Notes: generated by a model not told the origin, from the letters alone. A stretch of 64,000 nucleotides of DNA from Eubacteriales bacterium (GCA_030524285.1 JAUNGQ010000002.1:62001-126000); one strand, 5' to 3'; shown: positions 15,321-24,223, numbered from the stretch's first letter. Program-made: numbers and translations.

Positions 15321-15767
15321 ATGAGTAGAAAGAACGTGAAGTGGATCGCGGTAATGGTCATTATTTTCATTCTGCTTGTTATAGCAGTTGCATCCTTTGT
15401 GTCAGGCAAATCGGCGTCTATACGGCGCTTTGTTAATAGCAATTCCGTTGAGCTAACACAATATGCGCAAAACATGATCAAGACCGGCAGCAACGGAGAA
15501 TGCGAAACTTATGGCGATTATGAAGTAACATATTGGGCGGATACCGGTATGGTGGAGTTCGTTTTGAGAAAACACGGTATGGGCAGCGCCTCGGTTTATG
15601 AAGGTTTCTATTATTCCCCCAACGATACGCCCCTTGGATTTCAAGGAAATCAAGTGGACTTTACCATAAGCGATTCCGGATGGACGTGGGAAGAAAGCAA
15701 TGGGGATAATTGGGAGTACACGGAAAAGATCCTGGAACATTGGTACTGGTTTGAATTTCATTTTTAG
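15321..15767 (+). CDS. Membrane-anchored protein, unknown
   Basis: A 148-residue protein with an uncleaved-looking N-terminal membrane helix (residues 8-28) and an extracytoplasmic domain rich in aromatic residues (YYSPNDTPLGF, GWTWEESNGDNWEY, HWYWFEFHF at the end). It begins 3 bp after the previous stop. Not recognised. The acidic, Trp/Tyr-rich C-terminus suggests a small beta-rich surface domain. Confidence 0.7.
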   Translation: MSRKNVKWIAVMVIIFILLVIAVASFVSGKSASIRRFVNSNSVELTQYAQNMIKTGSNGECETYGDYEVTYWADTGMVEFVLRKHGMGSASVYEGFYYSPNDTPLGFQGNQVDFTISDSGWTWEESNGDNWEYTEKILEHWYWFEFHF

Positions 15768-15784
15768 TGGAGTGGAAAAGTAGT

Positions 15785-15937
15785 ATGAAAGTATTCGTAG
15801 CTGTTTTGTTCGGTTTAATAAGTGCCGGTGTCGGCATCGGATTTTCTTTTTTTAATCCTGGTATGGGGCCGGTAATGTCAATCAGTATCATCGGGGCCGG
15901 AATTATATATGCCTTATGGCAGAAGAAAGATAGTTGA
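15785..15937 (+). CDS. 50-residue two-helix membrane protein, unknown
   Basis: A small frame with ATG 15785, 17 bp after the previous stop and preceded by GTGGAG. The residues form two hydrophobic stretches (FVAVLFGLISAGVGIGFSFF and PVMSISIIGAGIIYALW) and end in a basic/acidic QKKDS tail. It fits the run of small membrane proteins around it. No family recognised. Confidence 0.6.
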   Translation: MKVFVAVLFGLISAGVGIGFSFFNPGMGPVMSISIIGAGIIYALWQKKDS

Positions 15938-15966
15938 TAAGATTCGAGATTTGGGAGGGATGCACT

Positions 15967-16158
15967 ATGGATAGCAATACAAAAATTCTTTTCGGCATCT
16001 TCTGTATGATACTTACTCTTGTATTTCTATACGCTTTAACGTCGCTGGGCTTTGATGGCAGTGATTCGGCTTTCATAGTCCTGATTTTAGCGGGAATATC
16101 CTTGATAGTCGGTTTGATTTCTGGCATTTCAGGTTTTATCTCAAGCAGGAAAAAATAA
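15967..16158 (+). CDS. 63-residue two-helix membrane protein, unknown
   Basis: The start at 15967 is supported by GGGAGG. Two membrane helices (ILFGIFCMILTLVFLYAL and FIVLILAGISLIVGLISG) are separated by an acidic loop, ending SSRKK. Last of four small membrane-protein genes in the same direction with short gaps, suggesting one operon of unknown role. Confidence 0.65.
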   Translation: MDSNTKILFGIFCMILTLVFLYALTSLGFDGSDSAFIVLILAGISLIVGLISGISGFISSRKK

Positions 16159-16227
16159 TAATGCTCTGACATATGGGGGAGTTTGCAGACAAAGCAAGCT
16201 CCCTCGTTCTTTTCTGAAAACAGCTAA

Positions 16228-16283
16228 ATGGAGTTGAAAGTCTGCCCATCAGAGCGTACAAAAACGATGTTGCTCGCTATAAT
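16228..16283 (+). promoter_or_regulatory. AraC-type direct-repeat operator and promoter upstream of copA
   Basis: Half-sites ATGGAGTT (16228) and TCAGAGCG (16249) are 21 bp apart. They are followed by a poor -35 CGTACA (16255-16260), a 17-bp spacer and -10 TATAAT (16278-16283). The same half-sites, CGTACA and spacing occur at 21088-21143, with the half-site pair again at 24195. This is the layout expected for class II AraC activation. Confidence 0.65.
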
Positions 16284-16384
16284 AAAAGACGGTCAAAGAC
16301 CTTATGTGCAGACTTTATGAGTGGGACGCTTGGAATCTTTCCCCCAAAAGGTACCAGCGCCTCTTTTCATAACAGTTTTTGGTT

Positions 16385-16400
16385 CCCTATGGGGGTAGGG
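16385..16400 (+). promoter_or_regulatory. CsoR-type copper operator
   Basis: CCCTA-TGGGGG-TAGGG at 16385-16400: a G-rich run between inverted CCCTA/TAGGG arms, like known CsoR sites. It lies 38 bp before the copA start, and csoR is in the same operon. Confidence 0.75.
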
Positions 16401-16437
16401 TACTTGCACAAATACAAATATGAAAGAAGGGATGATT

Positions 16438-19017
16438 TTGCAAAAGGAGCAATTTGACATTACGGGTATGACCTGCTCGGCCTGCTCTGCCAGAGTGGAA
16501 AAAAGCGTTGCAAAGCTGCCTGGCATCAAAGAAGTGTCTGTCAACCTGTTAAAGAACAGTATGGTTGCTTCTTATGATGAATCCGTTTTGGATACGGCGG
16601 GAATCGTCCAGGCAGTTGAAAAAGCCGGTTATGGTGCGATTCCCAAATTGCCCGCCCAAAACAAAAGCCGACCTGTAGACCGGACTAAAAATCCGGAAAC
16701 CAGTACGGCGCAGGCAGAATATAAGCAGATGAAACAGCGGCTGCTGCTTTCTGCCCTGTTTACCATTCCGCTGTTTTATATATCTATGGGACACATGATG
16801 GGCTGGCCCCTTCCCGGCTTCCTGCTGGGAATGGAAAATGCGATGAACTTTGCATTTACCCAGTTTCTTCTGCTGATCCCGGTGGTGTTCATCAACTTCA
16901 AATACTACCGAATGGGCTTTAAGACTCTGTTTCACGGGTCCCCCAACATGGACTCGCTGATTGCGATAGGTTCCAGTGCGGCCATCGTCTATGGCATCTA
17001 TGCCATTTACAAGATCGGCATGGGACTCGGACATGGGGATATGGTCACGGTCCACAGCCTCATGATGGATCTGTATTTTGAATCCGCAGGCATGATCCTG
17101 ACCCTGATTACCTTGGGCAAAACACTGGAGGCCCGCGCAAAGGGAAAAACCTCGGATGCAATCACAAAGCTGATGAATCTGGCCCCTAAAACAGCCACAG
17201 TGGAACGGAACGGCCAGGAACTGCAGGTGCCTGTCGAGGAAGTGCAGTTAGGCGAAACACTGATTGTCAAGGCCGGCGAGTCTGTTCCGGTCGATGGCAT
17301 CGTGATCGAGGGCTTTTCTTCTGTTGATGAATCAGCCTTGACCGGAGAGAGTATTCCGGTAGAGAAGCATATCGGGGACAAGGTAATTGGTGCGACCACA
17401 AGTAAGTCCGGATACTTCAAAATGCAGGCGACCAAAGTGGGTGATGATACCACACTGGCGCAGATTGTCCGACTGGTGGATGAAGCGACCAGTTCTAAGG
17501 CGCCCATTGCTAAGATGGCCGATAAGGTCAGCGGCGTGTTTGTACCAGTTGTCATCACTATCGCTGTTGTCGCGGCCATTGTCTGGCTGCTGCTCGGTTA
17601 CGGGCTTGAATTTGCTTTATCCATCGGTATTTCTGTTCTGGTTATTTCCTGCCCTTGTGCGCTGGGGCTGGCAACGCCAACAGCCATTATGGTCGGGACC
17701 GGAAAAGGTGCGAGCAACGGCATTCTGATTAAGTCCGCAGAGGCGCTTGAGACTGCTCACAGCATTAACACCGTTGTTCTGGATAAGACGGGAACCATTA
17801 CACAGGGTACACCGGTCGTAACGAATATGCTCTGCAGAGAAGGCGTCCGGCAGAAAGAGTTGCTGCAGATTGCCGCTTCTCTGGAGAAGCTGTCTGAGCA
17901 TCCTTTGGCGGATGCGATTGTGGCGGAAGCTGAAGCTTTTGGCCTTTCTTTCCTGCCGGTGGAGAATTTCAAACAGATTCCCGGTCAGGGCCTGGTTGGC
18001 CAGATTGGGAATGAAACCTGCTTTGCAGGAAACCGGCGTCTGATGGATGCGAATGGTATCAAAGGCGGCGCACTTCTCCAGCTGGGAGAGGAAATGGCCG
18101 TTGACGGTAAAACACCGCTGTTCTTTGCCCGGGGCAGGCAGCTCATTGGTGTCATTGCCGTTGCAGATGTCGTCAAGCCCACCAGTAAGCAGGCCATAGC
18201 GGAATTGACCGGCATGGGCATTGAAGTAGTCATGCTGACCGGCGATAATGCGAAAACTGCAGAGGCGATCCGGCGTCAGGTCGGCGTGGATCGCGTTGTG
18301 GCCGAGGTATTCCCTCAGGACAAGGAAACGGAAATCAGACGCCTGCAGGACAACGGGAAAAAGGTTGCGATGGTTGGCGATGGCATCAACGATGCCCCGG
18401 CATTGGCGAGAGCAGATGTCGGTATCGCTATTGGGGCCGGAACGGATGTGGCGATTGAATCGGCAGATATTGTCCTGATGAAGAGCGATCTTCTGGATGT
18501 GGCCACTGCAATTCAGCTGAGTAAGGCGGTCATCCGCAATATCAAGCAGAATCTGTTCTGGGCATTTATCTATAACATCATCGGTATTCCGGTGGCGGCG
18601 GGACTATTCTATCTGCCCTTTGCACTGAAACTGAATCCCATGATTGGCGCTTTTGCCATGAGCTTTAGTTCCGTATTTGTAGTAACCAATGCGCTGCGCC
18701 TGCGTTTCTTTAAGCCGAAGCGTCAGGAAACAGCCGATGAAATTCAAACCATAGATGAAAGCGAGTGCCTTTCATCCCCTAAAAAAATTAGACAAGGAGA
18801 ATCAAACATGAAAAAGGTAATCAATATTGAAGGTATGGTGTGCATGAACTGCGTAAATCATGTGAAGAAGGCACTGGAGGCTGTCAGCGGCGTTTCTGAT
18901 ACTCAGGTGGATTTGGGAGCAAAGACTGCGACCGTGAATCTTTCTGCGGATGTGGCTGAAGATGTACTTCGTGCGGCAGTTGAGGATGCTGGTTACGAAG
19001 TAACCGCCATCCAGTAA
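16438..19017 (+). CDS. copA: Copper-exporting P1B ATPase with N- and C-terminal HMA domains
   Basis: 859 residues from TTG 16438. That start is preferred over ATG 16420 because AGAAGGG sits 8 bp upstream and the N-terminus then reads [16 protein letters not shown]. An HMA domain with GMTCSAC is at residues 10-16. TGES, CPC (405-407, followed by ALGLATPTA as in Cu pumps), DKTGT (449), HPLADAI and [16 protein letters not shown] follow. Residues 791-859 are a second HMA domain (GMVCMNC), unusual at the C-terminus. It pumps Cu(I) out and should be controlled by CsoR at 16385. Confidence 0.95.
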   Translation: MQKEQFDITGMTCSACSARVEKSVAKLPGIKEVSVNLLKNSMVASYDESVLDTAGIVQAVEKAGYGAIPKLPAQNKSRPVDRTKNPETSTAQAEYKQMKQRLLLSALFTIPLFYISMGHMMGWPLPGFLLGMENAMNFAFTQFLLLIPVVFINFKYYRMGFKTLFHGSPNMDSLIAIGSSAAIVYGIYAIYKIGMGLGHGDMVTVHSLMMDLYFESAGMILTLITLGKTLEARAKGKTSDAITKLMNLAPKTATVERNGQELQVPVEEVQLGETLIVKAGESVPVDGIVIEGFSSVDESALTGESIPVEKHIGDKVIGATTSKSGYFKMQATKVGDDTTLAQIVRLVDEATSSKAPIAKMADKVSGVFVPVVITIAVVAAIVWLLLGYGLEFALSIGISVLVISCPCALGLATPTAIMVGTGKGASNGILIKSAEALETAHSINTVVLDKTGTITQGTPVVTNMLCREGVRQKELLQIAASLEKLSEHPLADAIVAEAEAFGLSFLPVENFKQIPGQGLVGQIGNETCFAGNRRLMDANGIKGGALLQLGEEMAVDGKTPLFFARGRQLIGVIAVADVVKPTSKQAIAELTGMGIEVVMLTGDNAKTAEAIRRQVGVDRVVAEVFPQDKETEIRRLQDNGKKVAMVGDGINDAPALARADVGIAIGAGTDVAIESADIVLMKSDLLDVATAIQLSKAVIRNIKQNLFWAFIYNIIGIPVAAGLFYLPFALKLNPMIGAFAMSFSSVFVVTNALRLRFFKPKRQETADEIQTIDESECLSSPKKIRQGESNMKKVINIEGMVCMNCVNHVKKALEAVSGVSDTQVDLGAKTATVNLSADVAEDVLRAAVEDAGYEVTAIQ
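18794..19017 (+). other. Internal ribosome site and start for a CopZ-like domain inside copA
   Basis: AAGGAG at 18794-18799, an 8-bp spacer and ATG 18808 lie in frame within copA. They begin exactly at the C-terminal HMA domain (69 residues, [15 protein letters not shown]...). This looks like a formerly separate copZ gene joined in frame to copA with its translation start kept. A free copper chaperone could still be made from it. Confidence 0.7.
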
Positions 19018-19021
19018 GCGC

Positions 19022-19285
19022 ATGAAGGCCCCAAAGAAAGATGTGACTCACAAGCTGAAGATCGCCCGCGGGCAGATTGATGCGGCCTTGAAAATGATCG
19101 ACGAGGACCGGTATTGCGCGGATATTTCTAATGTGCTGTCAGCTGCACAGGCGCTCATAAAGGGTGCGAACCAGGATATACTCCAGGCACATATCCGCTG
19201 CTGTGTCAAGGAAGGTCTGCAGACTGAGGAGTCCAATAGCAAAATAGAGGAAGCGCTTCAGCTTCTGGAGAAAATGAATCAATGA
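19022..19285 (+). CDS. csoR: CsoR-family copper-sensing repressor
   Basis: An 87-residue all-helical DUF156/CsoR protein that begins 4 bp after copA. Residues around DRYCADISN and LQAHIRCCVKEG carry the Cys...His-x3-Cys Cu(I) ligand set of CsoR, with an adjacent extra Cys. Cu(I) binding should release it from the CCCTA...TAGGG operator before copA, giving feedback control. Confidence 0.92.
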   Translation: MKAPKKDVTHKLKIARGQIDAALKMIDEDRYCADISNVLSAAQALIKGANQDILQAHIRCCVKEGLQTEESNSKIEEALQLLEKMNQ

Positions 19286-19342
19286 TTTTCAGGGCGGTGC
19301 GGTTCGGATATGGGCTGTACCGCTCATTTTACGGAGGAACAT

Positions 19343-20077
19343 ATGCTGGAACTTAAAAATGTCTCTTTTGAGGTATCCGGAGATTCCGGCTCAAAAGAAA
19401 TACTAAAACAAATCAATTTATTGTTGCCAGATGACCGCTTTATTGCGGTAACTGGTCCGAATGGCGGAGGAAAGTCAACCCTGGCAAAAATTATTGCCGG
19501 GATTGAACAGCCAACCTCCGGACAGATCCTGCTCAATGGCGCAGACATTACCCATATGGGCATTACGGAGAGGGCGCAGAAAGGAATCAGCTTTGCGTTT
19601 CAGCAGCCGGTTCGCTTCAAAGGAATCACCGTACTGGATTTGATACGGATTGCCGTAGGCCATGAACTGACGACTTCGCAGGCGTGCGAATATCTTTCCG
19701 AGGTGGGCCTGTGTGCAAAGGATTATATCCGCCGAGAAGTCAACAGCAGCTTATCCGGAGGAGAACTGAAACGGATTGAGATTGCGATCAGTTTGGCCAG
19801 ATCCGCTCCGCTTTCTATCTTTGATGAGCCGGAGGCGGGAATTGATCTTTGGAGCTTTCAGAATCTGGTACAGGTATTTGAAAATATGAAGCAAAAGCTC
19901 CATGGTTCCATTCTGATCATCTCCCATCAGGAACGCATCCTGAATATAGCGGATGTGGTTTTTGTAGTGGCCGATGGTAAGATCGTATGCCAGGGAGAGC
20001 GCAGCGAGGTGCTACCGCAGCTTCTGGGCAGCTCCAGTCTGGGCGGCTGCCGGTTCTATCAGGAAAGGAAGGGATAA
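19343..20077 (+). CDS. SufC-like ATPase (minimal SUF-like system)
   Basis: A 244-residue ABC-type ATPase without a membrane partner: Walker A GPNGGGKSTL, signature LSGGELKRIEIA, Walker B SIFDEPEAGIDLWSF. The DEPEAGIDL form and the absence of a permease identify SufC rather than a transporter. GGAGG precedes ATG 19343. It is followed 2 bp later by a SufB/D-like scaffold gene, giving a two-gene set like the minimal SmsC/SmsB systems described for anaerobes. Location next to copA/csoR suggests Fe-S repair under copper stress (inference). Confidence 0.88.
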   Translation: MLELKNVSFEVSGDSGSKEILKQINLLLPDDRFIAVTGPNGGGKSTLAKIIAGIEQPTSGQILLNGADITHMGITERAQKGISFAFQQPVRFKGITVLDLIRIAVGHELTTSQACEYLSEVGLCAKDYIRREVNSSLSGGELKRIEIAISLARSAPLSIFDEPEAGIDLWSFQNLVQVFENMKQKLHGSILIISHQERILNIADVVFVVADGKIVCQGERSEVLPQLLGSSSLGGCRFYQERKG

Positions 20078-20079
20078 GA

Positions 20080-20997
20080 ATGGATCTGATACAGAAAGAA
20101 CTTCTGGAGGCTGTTGCCGGCCTGCACGAGATCCCAGTCGGGGCCTTTAACATTCGCTCCAATGGGAAGAGTGTGGAGCGCCAAACAACAGAACATATTG
20201 ATATCGTATCAAAAGCAGATGGGTCTGGTATTGACATTATCGTAAAGCCTGGCGTAAAGGGTGAAAGCGTGCATATACCGGTAATCATCAGCCAGTCCGG
20301 ACTTACTGAGGCAGTCTATAATGACTTTCATATTGGAGAGGCTGCCGATGTGACCATTATAGCCGGCTGTGGAATCCACAACGGAGGAACAAAAAACAGT
20401 CAGCATGACGGCATTCACCGATTCTTCATCGCCCCCGGCGCAAAGGTCCGGTATATTGAAAAGCATTATGGCCGTGGAGACGGCATGGGAAAACGAATCA
20501 TGAATCCGCAGACCATCATACATATTGCGGAAAATGGGTACATGGAAATGGAGACTGCGCAGATCAAGGGCGTGGACTCCACAGAAAGAATAACTACGGC
20601 AGACCTTGCCGCAGGAGCAACGCTGGTAGTCACGGAACGCCTGCTGACACATGGCTGTCAAACCGCCAAAAGCACCTTTGAGGTGGCACTGAATGGAGCC
20701 GGGGCCGGGACACATATTGTTTCACGTTCCGTAGCAAAGGAACACTCAAAGCAGCTCTTTATCTCCCGTGTCAATGGAAATGCTCCCTGCAATGGACATA
20801 CCGAGTGTGACGCTATCATTATGGATGAGGCCAGTGTCCGGGCGGTGCCGGAGATTGCGGCGAATTGTACGGATGCTGCACTGATCCATGAGGCGGCCAT
20901 TGGCAAGATAGCCGGTGAACAGATTGTGAAGCTAATGAGCCTCGGCCTTACTGAACAGCAGGCAGAAGAGCAGATTATCAATGGTTTCCTGAAATAA
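20080..20997 (+). CDS. SufB/SufD-like Fe-S scaffold protein
   Basis: A 305-residue SufBD-family protein, shorter than E. coli SufB and near the size of minimal SmsB. The beta-helix core region contains GCGIHNGGTKNSQHDGIHRF and later CNGHTECDAIIMDEASVRAVPEIAANCTDAALIHEAAIGKI. The latter is the SufB/D signature with conserved Cys and His-Glu. GGAAAGGA lies before ATG 20080. It forms a complex with the SufC-like ATPase upstream to build or repair Fe-S clusters. No SufS/SufU gene is present here. Confidence 0.88.
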   Translation: MDLIQKELLEAVAGLHEIPVGAFNIRSNGKSVERQTTEHIDIVSKADGSGIDIIVKPGVKGESVHIPVIISQSGLTEAVYNDFHIGEAADVTIIAGCGIHNGGTKNSQHDGIHRFFIAPGAKVRYIEKHYGRGDGMGKRIMNPQTIIHIAENGYMEMETAQIKGVDSTERITTADLAAGATLVVTERLLTHGCQTAKSTFEVALNGAGAGTHIVSRSVAKEHSKQLFISRVNGNAPCNGHTECDAIIMDEASVRAVPEIAANCTDAALIHEAAIGKIAGEQIVKLMSLGLTEQQAEEQIINGFLK

Positions 20998-21087
20998 GAG
21001 AAAACAAAGCAGATATAGAATTGCATTCCTGTTTGTCTATAGAGAGAAATTAAGTTCCCCTACCGGGTATGGGAATTTTGTTTCCGA

Positions 21088-21143
21088 TTGGAGCGCAACT
21101 CCTGCCCGTTGGAGCGTACAAAGGAGATGTAATTTTATATACT
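21088..21143 (+). promoter_or_regulatory. AraC-type direct-repeat operator and promoter for MATE gene
   Basis: TTGGAGCG at 21088 and again at 21109 (21-bp period). The second half-site abuts the -35 CGTACA (21115-21120), then 17 bp and -10 TATACT (21138-21143). It shares half-sites, -35 and spacing with 16228-16283. Likely bound by the AraC protein at 24306. Confidence 0.7.
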
Positions 21144-21196
21144 TTATATGGTTGGTTAGACATGACTAATAAAGATATATCAGGAGGATTAGAGTG

Positions 21197-22570
21197 ATGA
21201 AACAAGCACTTGACACAAGAACAAAGCTTTTAACGAAGCGCCCCTGGCCCCTGATGATAGAACTCAGTATCCCTGCGGTTCTCGGTATGGTGGTCGTTGG
21301 GCTTTACAACATGATGGATTCCATTTTTGTCGGCCAGATGGTCGGTGATGTGCAGATGGGCGCCATCTCGGTATCTTATCCATTAACGCTGATCAACGCC
21401 GGATCAGCAGCTATGCTGGGTGTGGGTTCTGCTTCGGTATTATCCCGCGCTATCGGCAAGAAGGATGAAAACACAATTAAGAAGATCATGGGCAATCTGG
21501 TTGCGATGGTTCTTCTGCTGTCTGTCATTTACACTGTTGTGGGTATGGTGTTTACCCGCCAGCTTCTCTCTCTGACCGGAGCCAGCGACAATATTTTGAA
21601 CTATGCTGAAAAGTATCTGCGGATCGTGTTCGCCGGTTCTCTGTTCGTAAACTTCTTCCAGAGTGCCAATATGGTCATCCGTGGTGAGGGTCAGCTGAAA
21701 AAGGCAATGACCATTATTGCCAGCGGCGCTATTTTGAATATCATCCTTGACCCTATTTTCATCAGCATTCTGAATCCTTACGGCATGGGAATCGAAGCAG
21801 CTGCTTATGCAACGATTTTTTCCCAGTTTGTCCAGGCTGCGATTACCCTGTGGTATTTCAAGAAGAAAAGCCCTCATGTGAAGATCGGGCGTATCCGCAT
21901 TGATGGTGAGCTGCTTCCTCAGGTTCTTGCTGTCGGAGTATCTGCTCTGTTGATGCAGATTTTGACTCTGGTACAGCAGACGGTAATTTATCGTGTGGCC
22001 TCTAATTATGGTGGCGAGACTTCGCAGCTTCTGTTGGGCGCGGCGCTCCGCTTCTGGAATTTCTCTTTTGTTCCTCTGTGGGGCATCAGTCAGGGCTTCC
22101 AGCCTGCCGCCGGTACAAACTATGGTGCGAAGGACTATGACCGGGTAAAGACACTAACCAGAGTTTTCATTGCCGCTGCAACGCTGCTGTCCCTGGTATT
22201 CTATATCCCTGCCGAACTGTTCCCGGAAAAGATCTTGTCCATGTTCCTGACAACGCCGGGTATCGCTGCATCAGGCGCAACAAACTTCCGGATCATGTTC
22301 AGCACCTATGTTCTGCAGGGCAGCTTCATGATTGCTGTAACCCTGTTCCAGTCTCTGGGTAAGGCGAATAAGGCAACCTGGCTGGTGCTGTTCCGCCAGA
22401 TCATCCTGTTTATCCCTCTCTGTGTAGTTCTGCCGATGATCGGCGGTTTGGGTATCCGAGGTGTCTGGCTGGCGATTGCCCTGACGGATGCAATTCTGGT
22501 TGTGATTACTGTTTTCATGATGCTCTTTGAGTTCCGTAAGATGCCGGCGACTTCGACTGTGAATCGGTAA
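21197..22570 (+). CDS. MATE-family efflux transporter (1)
   Basis: 457 residues and 12 predicted membrane helices, the standard MATE size. LSIPAVLGMVVVGLYNMMDSIFVGQ at the N-terminus is the family's first-helix motif, with the matching SVGVSA-type region in the second half (VLAVGVSALLMQ). AGGAGG at 21183 supports ATG 21197. It is a cation-coupled drug or metabolite exporter. A paralogue at 30812 shares long identical stretches. The tandem-repeat operator upstream suggests AraC activation. Confidence 0.93.
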   Translation: MKQALDTRTKLLTKRPWPLMIELSIPAVLGMVVVGLYNMMDSIFVGQMVGDVQMGAISVSYPLTLINAGSAAMLGVGSASVLSRAIGKKDENTIKKIMGNLVAMVLLLSVIYTVVGMVFTRQLLSLTGASDNILNYAEKYLRIVFAGSLFVNFFQSANMVIRGEGQLKKAMTIIASGAILNIILDPIFISILNPYGMGIEAAAYATIFSQFVQAAITLWYFKKKSPHVKIGRIRIDGELLPQVLAVGVSALLMQILTLVQQTVIYRVASNYGGETSQLLLGAALRFWNFSFVPLWGISQGFQPAAGTNYGAKDYDRVKTLTRVFIAAATLLSLVFYIPAELFPEKILSMFLTTPGIAASGATNFRIMFSTYVLQGSFMIAVTLFQSLGKANKATWLVLFRQIILFIPLCVVLPMIGGLGIRGVWLAIALTDAILVVITVFMMLFEFRKMPATSTVNR

Positions 22571-22581
22571 GGAGGGCATGT

Positions 22582-22683
22582 ATGACACTCAAGAAAATAT
22601 TAGGTTCAGCAGCCATTCTTTCAGTGATTGGCGCTGGCCTTTGGATCTTAAAAAAGCTTCTTTGGAAAGATGCACTGAAATAA
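22582..22683 (+). CDS. 33-residue membrane microprotein
   Basis: A short frame with an excellent GGAGGG site, 11 bp after the MATE gene. MTLKKILGSAAILSVIGAGLWILKKLLWKDALK forms one amphipathic membrane helix with basic ends. Not recognised. It may be a small regulator of the MATE or radical SAM protein, or a tightly packed leader peptide. An overlapping frame from 22578 is less plausible because it is not helix-like. Confidence 0.5.
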   Translation: MTLKKILGSAAILSVIGAGLWILKKLLWKDALK

Positions 22684-22694
22684 CATAGGAGAAA

Positions 22695-22719
22695 GTCGGC
22701 AGGCTTGATGTCTGCCGAC
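22695..22719 (+). other. Perfect RNA hairpin between microprotein and radical SAM gene
   Basis: GTCGGCAG (22695-22702) pairs with CTGCCGAC (22712-22719). A's, not T's, follow, so it is not a terminator on this strand. It may protect or separate the downstream mRNA. Confidence 0.5.
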
Positions 22720-22729
22720 AAAAAGTGAT

Positions 22730-24073
22730 ATGAGTATTATTGAATCTGTGAAAAATACTGCGTTTGCCACTGCCGTTAGTACAGTATTAGATTATTTGGA
22801 AAAAGATCCGGAAACTAATATCTCAAAAGCCATGACGCTGATGGATAAGGTTCTTCCAGACGGATGGTTTGAAGGGCAACGGGCTGCTTTTAGGCAGGCA
22901 ATCGAAAATAAGGGAAACTGGTATCGGCTTATTATGAAAGCATACCAGTTGGACGAAGGTGTAAGAAAAACTTTTTTCCAGAATTTCATCGTCAATTCAG
23001 CGTTGAAAGGTTCCGCGGTGCAGGAAGAGGTTCGGGCAAGAGAAAACTGCAATGTTCCGTGGGCGATTCTGTTGGACCCGACATCGGCTTGCAACCTGCA
23101 CTGTACGGGTTGCTGGGCGGCGGAGTATGGGCATAAGTTGAATCTCAGTCTGGACACGATTGACAGCATCGTGTGCCAGGGAAAAGAACTGGGGACTTAT
23201 ATGTATATCTATACCGGTGGTGAGCCGATGGTCCGGAAAAAGGATCTGATTACGCTGTGTGAACGGCACCCAGACTGCGAATTTCTGTCCTTTACTAATG
23301 GAACACTGATTGATGAGGAGTTCTGCCAGGAGATGCTGCGGGTAAAAAATTTTGTTCCCGCGATCAGTCTGGAAGGATTTGAAACGGCAAATGATGGACG
23401 GCGCGGAAAAGGCGTTTTTGAAAAGGTAATGAGAGCTATGGATCTGCTTCGGCAAAATAAGCTTCCCTTTGGAATCTCCGCCTGCTATACCAGTGCCAAC
23501 TATGCAGATATCAGTAGCGAGCAATTCTTTGACATGATGATAGAAATGGGAGCTATGTTTGTGTGGTTCTTCCATTATATGCCCGTTGGTAATGAGGCGG
23601 TGCCGGAGCTTCTTCCAACGCCGGATCAGAGGCAACTTGTTTATGAACGCATTCGAGCATTCCGAAATGCAAAACCAATCTTCAGTATGGACTTCCAGAA
23701 CGATGCAGAATATGTGGGCGGCTGTATTGCAGGTGGCCGGAATTACCTGCACATCAACGCTGCCGGCGATGTGGAGCCTTGTGTGTTCATCCACTATTCC
23801 AATGTAAATATCCACGACTGCAGTTTGCTGGATGCGCTGAAGAGTCCGATCTTTATGGCATACCATGACGGACAGCCATTCAATAAGAACATGCTTCGAC
23901 CTTGCCCCATGCTGGAGAATCCTCAGCTTTTAAGGGAAATGGTAAAACGAACCGGGGCAAAATCAACAGATTTGCAGTCGCCGGAGTCGGTTGACCATCT
24001 GTGTGACAAGTGTGAGCCTTATGCAAGAAGATGGAAACCAGTTGCCGATGGACTGTGGGGCACCAGCAAATAA
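22730..24073 (+). CDS. Radical SAM protein with C-terminal Cys cluster (SPASM-like)
   Basis: 447 residues. The radical SAM CX3CX2C motif is at about residues 121-128 (SACNLHCTGCWA), with the GGEPM motif near residue 163. The C-terminal third has several Cys (EPCVF, RPCPML, HLCDKCEPYA) consistent with auxiliary Fe-S clusters. An N-terminal helical region of about 110 residues precedes the barrel. It follows the MATE gene and microprotein and precedes the AraC gene, so it may make or modify the compound exported by the MATE protein. Substrate unknown. Confidence 0.85.
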   Translation: MSIIESVKNTAFATAVSTVLDYLEKDPETNISKAMTLMDKVLPDGWFEGQRAAFRQAIENKGNWYRLIMKAYQLDEGVRKTFFQNFIVNSALKGSAVQEEVRARENCNVPWAILLDPTSACNLHCTGCWAAEYGHKLNLSLDTIDSIVCQGKELGTYMYIYTGGEPMVRKKDLITLCERHPDCEFLSFTNGTLIDEEFCQEMLRVKNFVPAISLEGFETANDGRRGKGVFEKVMRAMDLLRQNKLPFGISACYTSANYADISSEQFFDMMIEMGAMFVWFFHYMPVGNEAVPELLPTPDQRQLVYERIRAFRNAKPIFSMDFQNDAEYVGGCIAGGRNYLHINAAGDVEPCVFIHYSNVNIHDCSLLDALKSPIFMAYHDGQPFNKNMLRPCPMLENPQLLREMVKRTGAKSTDLQSPESVDHLCDKCEPYARRWKPVADGLWGTSK

Positions 24074-24111
24074 CATAATTGATGTTGGCGTAATTACCGT
24101 TGTGAGACAAT

Positions 24112-24154
24112 AAAACCGATGCTTTTCCCACCATAGAAAGGCATCGGCTTTTCT
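24112..24154 (+). terminator. Intrinsic terminator
   Basis: CCGATGC (24116-24122) pairs with GCATCGG further right, flanked by AAAA and CTTTTCTC. It ends the MATE/radical SAM transcript. Confidence 0.8.
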
Positions 24155-24160
24155 CTTCAT

Positions 24161-24223
24161 TTGCACAGTTTGACAGGATGTAATATAATTCTAAATGGAT
24201 TGTAAATCCTGCCGATTGGAGCT
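24161..24223 (+). promoter_or_regulatory. Promoter and AraC-type operator upstream of araC gene
   Basis: TTGCAC (24161-24166), 17-bp spacer and TATAAT (24184-24189). Half-sites ATGGATTG (24195) and TTGGAGCT (24216) follow, again 21 bp apart. The intervening TCCTGCC is shared with the operator at 21088. A site downstream of the start point suggests autorepression. Confidence 0.65.
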
